A stretch of DNA of 9,220 bases, from positions 1 through 9,220 of the forward strand of contig DHLT01000209.1 in NCBI GenBank assembly GCA_002405405.1, in the 5' to 3' direction. Made by a program: the position numbers and the translations under genes. The DNA comes from Ignavibacteria bacterium UBA4661. Its GTDB lineage: Bacteria > Bacteroidota > Ignavibacteria > Kapaibacteriales > UBA4661. The notes under the pieces are model-generated. The model was not told the origin of the DNA. It worked only from the letters and a program-made list of their open reading frames with translations, and did not search any database. Below are positions 1 to 5,391 of the stretch, piece by piece; position 1 is the first letter of the stretch, and every line of letters begins with the position of its first letter.

Positions 1-101
1 AAATGAGTAAGTGAAGAAATAACCACAGCATCAAGAAGATGATCGCGCAAATTGCTACGGATCTCTTTCATACGCTGGGCATATACGGAAATTGAAGCCA
101 T
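1..101 (-). CDS. Start of an unrecognised gene, cut by the left edge
   Basis: An open frame on the minus strand begins with ATG at 101-99 and runs off the window. The 33 visible residues start MASISVYAQRMKEIRSNLRD and look like an amphipathic helix with normal coding character; no family is recognisable. The same frame stays open upstream to three consecutive ATG codons at 161-153, just inside a stop at 164-162. That would add 20 residues beginning MMMLYYANII, a hydrophobic stretch, so a longer membrane-anchored form is possible. Neither start has a clear ribosome binding site. The gene is divergent from the methyltransferase at 360. With so few residues, coding status itself is uncertain. 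Confidence 0.35.
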   Translation of the reverse strand, partial: MASISVYAQRMKEIRSNLRDHLLDAVVISSLTH

Positions 102-359
102 GAAATCATACAATAAAAACAATGAATACTGAATAATATTTGCGTAGTAGAGCATCATCATTCACGCCTACAATACTACTGAATGTTCAGGAGAATCAAA
201 TGATTAACCTCATTACGGAAACAAGTGATTTCGTACATTGCACTCCTTGCATACAACACTGTGACGATTTTGATAGCAATAATGGATCAACTTTTATGCT
301 TTGATGCCATTGCACTCAGCGGAGTATCTTTTCTTTCTTCAACTCATTTTCTTAGTCTT
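102..359. other. Divergent intergenic region
   Basis: This gap lies between the leftward partial gene and the rightward methyltransferase, so promoters for both probably sit here. I see no strong hexamer pair. TACAAT at 169-174 resembles a -10 box on the plus strand but has no well-spaced -35. TATGCTTTG at 295-303 is close to, but not the same as, the Bacteroidota -7 consensus TAnnTTTG, and would place transcription start about 50 nt before the ATG at 360. The frame of the methyltransferase is open back to a GTG at 225, so part of this gap could be coding if that start is used. No hairpin terminator or large repeat is seen. Confidence 0.35.
200..304 (+). CDS. Possible 34-codon micro-ORF upstream of the methyltransferase
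   Basis: ATG at 200 is preceded by AGGAGA at 189-194, five bases away. This is the best Shine-Dalgarno-like string ahead of any start in the window. The frame runs to TGA at 302-304 and would encode 34 residues starting MINLITETSDFVHC, with cysteines at 14, 17 and 21 (a C-x2-C-x3-C spacing). It is in a different frame from the methyltransferase and ends 55 nt before that gene's likely ATG. It could be a leader peptide, a stand-alone small protein, or chance. The cysteine spacing is suggestive only, and such a short ORF has little statistical weight. Confidence 0.2.
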   Translation: MINLITETSDFVHCTPCIQHCDDFDSNNGSTFML

Positions 360-953
360 ATGTCGCTTGCAACCGATCTCAAAGTATTTATCCGCCGTAT
401 TACAGGACGTGAACAACGTAAAATTGAACGCTGGAATCGTGAATATGCAGAAGGGAAATGGGCATGGCTTCGCCGTTTGGACGAACTTGCGCATCATAGC
501 GTACTTGCAGGATATTTTATGGAAATAAAACCACAAGGTACTGTGTTGGACGTTGGTTGTGGCGAAGGTCTTTTACAAGAACGTATTACGCCATTTCACT
601 ACAGCAAATACATGGGCACCGATCTTGATAAAGCCATCGAGATTGCCAGCAAGAAAAATGATGAGAAAACACACTTTGTTGTCGGCGACATGAATACTTT
701 CAATCCGGGTGAAAGCTTCGATGCAATTATCTTCAATGAATCGATCTATTACCTTCATGATACAGTGGGTGGCTTGCAACGCTATGAAGAGTTTCTCAAA
801 CCTGATGGTATTTTCATTATCTCGATGTTTCAAAGTGAAAAAAACATTGCGACCAAACAGCGTATTCAAGAAAAATATACCACACTTGATGAAGTAACCA
901 TTACCAATACAAAAGGCACAACATGGATGTGCTTTGCCTTGTCGCGTGCATAA
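360..953 (+). CDS. Class I SAM-dependent methyltransferase
   Basis: This is a 197-residue soluble enzyme of the Rossmann-fold methyltransferase class, which moves a methyl group from S-adenosylmethionine to an acceptor that cannot be told from sequence. Numbering from the ATG at 360, the glycine-rich SAM loop VLDVGCGEG is at 62-70, the acidic end of strand 2 (GTDLD) at 86-90, VVGDM at 107-111, and the motif-IV-like FDAIIFNESIYYL at 120-132. An N-terminal basic helix (GREQRKIERWNREYAEGKW) precedes the fold. The frame is open upstream to GTG 225, but the extra 45 residues are hydrophobic and unlike the rest, so ATG 360 is preferred although no ribosome binding site marks it; ATG 282 is another option. 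It ends with tandem TAA codons. The deacetylase follows 81 nt downstream, suggesting a shared role in glycan or small-molecule modification. Function beyond class is not assigned. Confidence 0.85.
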   Translation: MSLATDLKVFIRRITGREQRKIERWNREYAEGKWAWLRRLDELAHHSVLAGYFMEIKPQGTVLDVGCGEGLLQERITPFHYSKYMGTDLDKAIEIASKKNDEKTHFVVGDMNTFNPGESFDAIIFNESIYYLHDTVGGLQRYEEFLKPDGIFIISMFQSEKNIATKQRIQEKYTTLDEVTITNTKGTTWMCFALSRA

Positions 954-1034
954 TAACTGCATCGAATTATTTTGCCGAAATGATCGTCATCGTGTGCGGT
1001 CTCACGAGGGCAATACAACTTTCGCTCCTCTATC

Positions 1035-1844
1035 ATGCTTCTTGCGCTTTTTTGTTGTGGTATTCTTGGTATTGGTGTTATAGGATGGGGCATTCTACAA
1101 CGCCGATGGTTCGTACGTTTACCCTCGACAGCACTCCGTGTCTTGATGTACCATGATGTTCAACCTGACAAACGCGACGGCTTAACAGTTACACCCGATC
1201 AATTACACGAACATATTCTTTGGCTTCGCAAGAACCATTACACCATCATCTCAGCACATGATGTTGTCGATCATCTGCGAAGCCGCAAGGAATTACCTGC
1301 ACAATCTGTATTACTGACATTTGACGATGCTTATGCAACGCTCTTTGAGCATGGCATCCCTGTGCTGTCAGCACTCAGTGCACCAGCTTTGGTATTTGTA
1401 CCGACTGCTTTTATTGGTATGGCAAATTATTGGGATGATAACACACGTCCATTAATGTCTGATTCCCAGCTCCGCGAACTTGTTAAGTATAATGTGGCTA
1501 TTGGCTCGCATTCACACTCGCATTTAAACTATGCTGAATTTGGCTTGGAAGAAGTCTGGAAAGATTCCGGTGATTCGTTTTCGGTATTGACCAGTTATGG
1601 TAAAAATTTCGTCCCGCTTTTTGCCTATCCTTACGGAAAATTTTCCCATCAAACCGCTATGCTTGGTGCAACCATCAATGTGTTTCGTACTCATAATTTT
1701 ATTGGTGCTTTTCGCATCAAAAATCGTGTGAATGCACTCCCCATCGAAAACCCTTTTCTCATTACTCGAACTGATATCACAGGCATGGATACACTCGAAA
1801 CATTTGAACGAAAGGTACGAACCGGCGGATTGCAATTATTCTGA
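1035..1844 (+). CDS. Membrane-anchored polysaccharide deacetylase (NodB/CE4 domain)
   Basis: This 269-residue protein should remove N- or O-acetyl groups from a polysaccharide by metal-dependent hydrolysis outside the cytoplasmic membrane. Residues 2-20 form one hydrophobic segment (anchor or uncleaved signal). The NodB-type domain follows: VLMYHDV at 36-42, TFDD at 95-98 (motif 1, D97/D98), GSHSHSH at 157-163 (motif 2, metal ligands H159 and H163) and FAYPYG at 196-201 (motif 3). The YHDV and FAYPYG forms resemble the IcaB/PgaB branch, whose members act on poly-N-acetylglucosamine, but the substrate here is inferred. The late motif-5 histidine of classical CE4 enzymes is not obvious; the C-terminus (ITRTDI...FERKVRTG) is typical of the shorter family members. 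Start: ATG 1035 is the only in-frame ATG after the last stop at 981-983. The 3' end overlaps the convergent kinase gene by 9 nt. Confidence 0.87.
   Translation: MLLALFCCGILGIGVIGWGILQRRWFVRLPSTALRVLMYHDVQPDKRDGLTVTPDQLHEHILWLRKNHYTIISAHDVVDHLRSRKELPAQSVLLTFDDAYATLFEHGIPVLSALSAPALVFVPTAFIGMANYWDDNTRPLMSDSQLRELVKYNVAIGSHSHSHLNYAEFGLEEVWKDSGDSFSVLTSYGKNFVPLFAYPYGKFSHQTAMLGATINVFRTHNFIGAFRIKNRVNALPIENPFLITRTDITGMDTLETFERKVRTGGLQLF
1836..1844. other. Tail-to-tail overlap of two convergent genes
   Basis: The plus-strand deacetylase ends with TGA at 1842-1844 and the minus-strand kinase ends with TAA reading 1838-1836, so the coding ends overlap by 9 nt. There is no intergenic space, and no hairpin plus T-run was seen on either strand close to the two stops. 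Transcripts from both sides therefore probably extend into the opposite gene. Confidence 0.9.
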
Positions 1845-4091
1845 CTTCGCATGTACTGTTGCATCACTATTCAAGACAGTACTCGGCTCTAGTCTGCTTA
1901 CTTCGTCTATTGATAGCAGTTCTGACAGTCCGTTTTCAGCTAAGGGGAATCTCACGCTAAACTCCGATCCGAAACCATATTCGCTTTTGCAAGCAATTGA
2001 ACCGTGCATTGCATCCATCATTTTTTTTGCAATAGATAAACCAAGTCCTGTAGAATTTTCACCCCCTGTTGGGCGTGACGACATTTTAGCAAATTTGGTA
2101 AAGAGTTTTTCTTGATCTTCGATTGTTAATCCGGGACCTTCATCTCGAATCGCAAACACAACTTGCTGTGTGTGTTTATCCGTAGAATCTGTTTCAGGAA
2201 CTTGTTCAATAGTAATCGAACAATAAATGTTTTTTGCCTTTGGGGTGTATTTAATTGCGTTAGACAAGAGATTATAGAGAACACTTGACACCAAAATGCG
2301 ATCGCCTTGAAAAAAGGTTATCCTTGGCATATACTGTACATGCAGTTTCATATACTTCGCATCAGCACTTTGTTGGAGTGCAGAAACTGCTTCTTCTAAC
2401 ATTGCATTCGCACTCAACATTTCGATATTGGGCGAGAGTCCCTGTGTCTCGATACGATGGAGATTGAGCAAGGTATTGATGATATCCAACATGTATTTCG
2501 ATTGCGTATAGATGCGCTCAAAAGACTGCCGGAGCATATCACCATTTCCTTGGTTTTCTAATTCCTCTGCCAAGCGCTCACCAACATTAGCGGTCAATAA
2601 AATTGATGATAAAGGATTTTTCAAGTCATGTGTGGCTATGCTTAAAAATTCATCTTTGTCTTTACTCACCTGATTGAGCCGATCATTCAAATCAGCTAAT
2701 TGAAGATTTTTTTCCAGTAGCAGTGCATTGCTCTGCTCCAAAGCAAGCGAACGTTCTTCCAATTCTTTTCGCCGTTGCTGAATTTCTTCTGTTGTGCGTT
2801 CTTTTAGACGATTACGATTGACTAAAACAGCAATTAAAAGGGTCAACAAACCAACACCGACAGCCAGAGCAAGAAGTTGCACACGGTTGTTAGCTTCGCG
2901 CTCCAAGAGAATTTGAATTTCTTGTTCTTTCTTCTCAACCTGATAGCGGGTCTCTACTTCAGCAACACGCTTGATGCTTTCATCTCGATACATTGAATCT
3001 TTAGCCGCCATCATTTCTCGAAAATAGCGCATTGCCTCGCTGTACTTGCCCATTGCTTCGTACACTTCGGCAATCCGACCAAGTGCTGTGTGACGGTGTG
3101 CAAGAGCATTCAGCGAATCAGCTTGGGCAAGTGCGCGCTCGGCATAATGAAGTGCTTCGGTAAACTTGGTCTGCTTTTGCAGAGCACGACTGATATTACT
3201 TGCAACAGCAATTTGTCCTAATCCATCATGTAGTTCGATACGAATGCTCATTGCACCCATAAAATAATTGTATGCCAGTGTAGGTTTATTTTGGTCTAAA
3301 TAGATACGACCCAAGGCATTCAAGGATGTTGCTATCCCATGTCTATTATTCAGTTCTTGGCGAATGCGAAGTGCATTACTGTGATATTCCAATGCACGTT
3401 GATAGTTTTTTTGTAGGTAGTGAATTTCTCCTATTGCATTATAAGCATTAGAAATGCCAACTTTCTCGCCCGACTTTTCTTTCGCATCCAGACCACGCTT
3501 GTAATACGATAATGCTTCATCGTATTTCCCCTGCTGCTTCATGAGCATACCCACATTCAACAGTGCCGTACCAACATCATTGATATTACCCTCTTCCTCA
3601 CGCATTTTCAACGAGGCGAAAAGCTCTTCTGTCGCTTGTCCGTATTCTCCAATTGCCAAATGCGACAATCCTAGTCCGTTATAAACAACTGCAATACCCC
3701 GCCGATTACCAATCTGTTTATACAAGACTAATGCTTGCTGATAGTAGAGAACTGCTGAATCATTTTTACCAAGATTACTATACACGGTAGCAATATTCTT
3801 TAATGCTTCAGCTTCACCTTTGATAAAGCTAATGTCCCGCGCCAATGCCAATGCTGTCAAGCCATATCGCTTTGCAGTATCGAACGAACGATACCAATAA
3901 GCACGACTCAAGTTGTTATACACATTGACAGTATGAGTATCGCGAACACTTCTTTGCGTTAGTTTCAACAAACTATCATGAGATGTTGTTTGTGCCATTA
4001 CCGATTGCTGACGACACAAACCTGCTACCATGCTCTGTATCACAGCAAGCAAAAACAGCAGTACTCTATGTGAAAGACATGATATGCGCAT
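1836..4091 (-). CDS. TPR-repeat sensor histidine kinase
   Basis: This 751-residue membrane kinase would autophosphorylate on histidine and pass phosphate to a response regulator. Order: hydrophobic signal segment 9-25 (possible cleavage near residue 33, VMA-Q); eight TPRs at 54-367; a charged helix 370-403; a transmembrane helix at about 404-424; a coiled-coil linker 428-480; a HisKA dimer domain with phospho-acceptor H488 in ATHDLKNP; and a HATPase_c domain with N-box NLLSNAIKY (607-615), G1 DEGPG (650-654), F-box around F664/F667 and G2 GLGLS (682-686). All catalytic boxes are intact. The H-D-x-x-N pattern also fits a phosphatase-capable HisKA. No receiver, PAS or HAMP domain is present, and a 33-residue tail follows the ATPase. 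If the signal is exported, the TPRs lie in the periplasm as the sensing part. Start is ATG 4091. The gene follows the efflux adaptor by 57 nt on the same strand with no terminator seen. No response regulator is in the window, so partner and stimulus are unknown. Confidence 0.93.
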   Translation of the reverse strand: MRISCLSHRVLLFLLAVIQSMVAGLCRQQSVMAQTTSHDSLLKLTQRSVRDTHTVNVYNNLSRAYWYRSFDTAKRYGLTALALARDISFIKGEAEALKNIATVYSNLGKNDSAVLYYQQALVLYKQIGNRRGIAVVYNGLGLSHLAIGEYGQATEELFASLKMREEEGNINDVGTALLNVGMLMKQQGKYDEALSYYKRGLDAKEKSGEKVGISNAYNAIGEIHYLQKNYQRALEYHSNALRIRQELNNRHGIATSLNALGRIYLDQNKPTLAYNYFMGAMSIRIELHDGLGQIAVASNISRALQKQTKFTEALHYAERALAQADSLNALAHRHTALGRIAEVYEAMGKYSEAMRYFREMMAAKDSMYRDESIKRVAEVETRYQVEKKEQEIQILLEREANNRVQLLALAVGVGLLTLLIAVLVNRNRLKERTTEEIQQRRKELEERSLALEQSNALLLEKNLQLADLNDRLNQVSKDKDEFLSIATHDLKNPLSSILLTANVGERLAEELENQGNGDMLRQSFERIYTQSKYMLDIINTLLNLHRIETQGLSPNIEMLSANAMLEEAVSALQQSADAKYMKLHVQYMPRITFFQGDRILVSSVLYNLLSNAIKYTPKAKNIYCSITIEQVPETDSTDKHTQQVVFAIRDEGPGLTIEDQEKLFTKFAKMSSRPTGGENSTGLGLSIAKKMMDAMHGSIACKSEYGFGSEFSVRFPLAENGLSELLSIDEVSRLEPSTVLNSDATVHAKSE
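2991..3932 (-). repeat. Eight tandem TPR units with an exact 40-residue period
   Basis: Within the kinase, the conserved alanine at TPR position 20 falls at residues 73, 113, 153, 193, 233, 273, 313 and 353, always 40 apart. That gives a 120-bp coding period without a single insertion or deletion. Each unit is a 34-residue TPR plus a six-residue linker, several of which carry G-x-x-x-G-like turns (GNRRG, GEKVG, NNRHG). This spacing is that of the TPR_12 type seen in peptide- and protein-binding scaffolds such as Rap and LGN. The units are diverged at sequence level, so this is an old protein repeat rather than a recent DNA duplication. Confidence 0.88.
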
Positions 4092-4148
4092 GGATAATGG
4101 AACTAAGCAAGTAAATAATGCAACGTATGAAGAGTAGGCAGTCTGTTC
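4092..4148 (-). other. Short gap between efflux adaptor and kinase genes
   Basis: Fifty-seven bases separate the stop of the adaptor gene from the kinase ATG. Read on the minus strand, I find no stem-loop followed by a T-run, so readthrough from the efflux operon into the kinase is plausible. A TTGCAT/CATTAT pair with 18 bp between them is present but would put transcription start at the ATG, so I do not call it a promoter. No Shine-Dalgarno string precedes the kinase ATG. Confidence 0.4.
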
Positions 4149-5360
4149 TTAATGGTCATGTGTTGCACCAGAATTATGAGCATGACTCACTAGTGCATAT
4201 GCACCCTGAATTGCAATTTTTGCTAGTCGAATACTGTCCGGTAGAGCAATACCACCCGGCAATGTCACTGCTGTAAATCCTCCGGTACTGATGCCGCGCT
4301 CAACTTGTACAATATTGAACTCAACACGGAGCGAATCTGTATGATGAGGTGCCCGAGCAAGAGCAATGTACTCTTTTCCATTGCTACTAACAATAGCTTG
4401 CGTAGGTACTGTCCATAATCTTTGGGCATCAGTTTCGATGACGGCAGTTAATGCTGTGTATGGCATCAAATTTTTTGATTCGCCACGTAGATGAACATGA
4501 ACACGCACCATGCGATCTTGTGTAACTTCACGACCAATCAAATATATTTCGGCACTCTGCTCTTCAACAACATTGCTTAATCGAACATGGACTTGTTGAT
4601 GTGGGCGTAGACGAACAACATCTTTTTCAAAGACCATCAACTCTGCATGAAGATGGTCAGTATTTACAATCTCGCAGATAATATCCTGCGGAGCATTAAA
4701 CTTGCCACGATGAGTCAATACCTTCGTTACATAGCCATCCATCGGTGCTGTGAGTGTGTAGGTACTGCTCACGAGTGATTTTAAAACATCTGCCGGACGC
4801 ATACCGAGCATACGTAATCGCTGTTCTAAACCTGCAACACGACCACGCAAAGCATAGTACTCTGCCATAACCTGCTGATATGTCTTCGTTGCATTGATAT
4901 TGTCTTTTTGCAGTATTTCTTGTCGCTTATATTCAGTTTCGAGAAAATCAACTTTACTTTTTGTAGCAATATATTCTTCTTGCAATGCAATGTAATCTTG
5001 GTGCTCCAACACAGCAATCACATCACCTTTTCGAACAAATTGTCCTTCCAAAACAGTAATAGATTGGATAAAGCCTCCTACATGTGGTGATATTGAGATA
5101 ATATTTTGCGGTGGTACGTCAAGCATACCATGTGCAGTAATATTACCACTCATACTACGCTCTTCGCCTAAACCTAAGACAATGCCTGCAACACGTACTT
5201 GCTCAGGGGTAAGGACAATGTTCATCGTACCGTCGTTATGCTCGACAGGAGTAGATTGTGCAGAAGATTGTGGCACCTGTTCGGGTGCCTTGGAGCAAGC
5301 ACTACAACCTATTAAAAGCACAAAGAAGAAGGAAATATATCGTTGCATGAAAAGTACCAT
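4149..5360 (-). CDS. czcB: CzcB-like periplasmic adaptor lipoprotein of an RND metal efflux pump
   Basis: This membrane fusion protein bridges the inner-membrane RND pump and the outer-membrane channel. A lipoprotein signal is clear: a basic N-terminus, FFFVLLIGC with lipobox LIGC, and then a Ser/Pro/Gln-rich linker. Counting from the TTG at 5363 as residue 1, the barrel-sandwich halves lie at about 91-122 (ISPHVGGFIQ, VRKGDVIAVLE) and 204-232 (LTAPMDGYVTK), flanking an alpha-hairpin at 123-200. A beta-barrel (about 236-312) and a membrane-proximal domain (about 313-392) follow. Residues 393-404 end SHAHNSGATHDH, a short His-rich tail that may bind metal. The Met ligands of CusB are not evident, which fits a divalent-cation system. 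ATG 5360 is chosen; ATG 5348 (MQRYISFFF) gives an equally good lipoprotein signal, and the TTG at 5363 is less likely. The gene lies 31 nt after the pump gene, so the two are surely one operon. Confidence 0.9.
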   Translation of the reverse strand: MVLFMQRYISFFFVLLIGCSACSKAPEQVPQSSAQSTPVEHNDGTMNIVLTPEQVRVAGIVLGLGEERSMSGNITAHGMLDVPPQNIISISPHVGGFIQSITVLEGQFVRKGDVIAVLEHQDYIALQEEYIATKSKVDFLETEYKRQEILQKDNINATKTYQQVMAEYYALRGRVAGLEQRLRMLGMRPADVLKSLVSSTYTLTAPMDGYVTKVLTHRGKFNAPQDIICEIVNTDHLHAELMVFEKDVVRLRPHQQVHVRLSNVVEEQSAEIYLIGREVTQDRMVRVHVHLRGESKNLMPYTALTAVIETDAQRLWTVPTQAIVSSNGKEYIALARAPHHTDSLRVEFNIVQVERGISTGGFTAVTLPGGIALPDSIRLAKIAIQGAYALVSHAHNSGATHDH

Positions 5361-5391
5361 CAAGAAAAGTCACTGAAAGAATAAAAACCAC

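Noticed and set aside
268..303. TTTTG ... TATGCTTTG as a Bacteroidota-type promoter for the methyltransferase
   Set aside because: The -7 element has one extra base compared with TAnnTTTG and the spacing to the upstream TTTG is too long, so I keep it only as a remark on the gap.
225..359. N-terminal extension of the methyltransferase from GTG 225
   Set aside because: The 45 added residues are hydrophobic and lack the character of the enzyme, there is no ribosome site at the GTG, and the conserved-looking part begins just after ATG 360.
573..962. 129-codon minus-strand open frame over the methyltransferase
   Set aside because: It is Cys/Phe-rich, has no recognisable motif and fully covers the SAM-binding region of the real gene on the other strand.
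990..1007. Inverted repeat TCGTG/CACGA with an 8-nt loop between methyltransferase and deacetylase
   Set aside because: The stem is only five base pairs and is followed by GGGCAATAC rather than a T-run, so it is not a convincing terminator or operator.
2991..3932. The 120-bp period as a recent DNA tandem repeat
   Set aside because: The units share only TPR consensus positions at protein level and the DNA is well diverged, so this is not a satellite or an assembly artefact.
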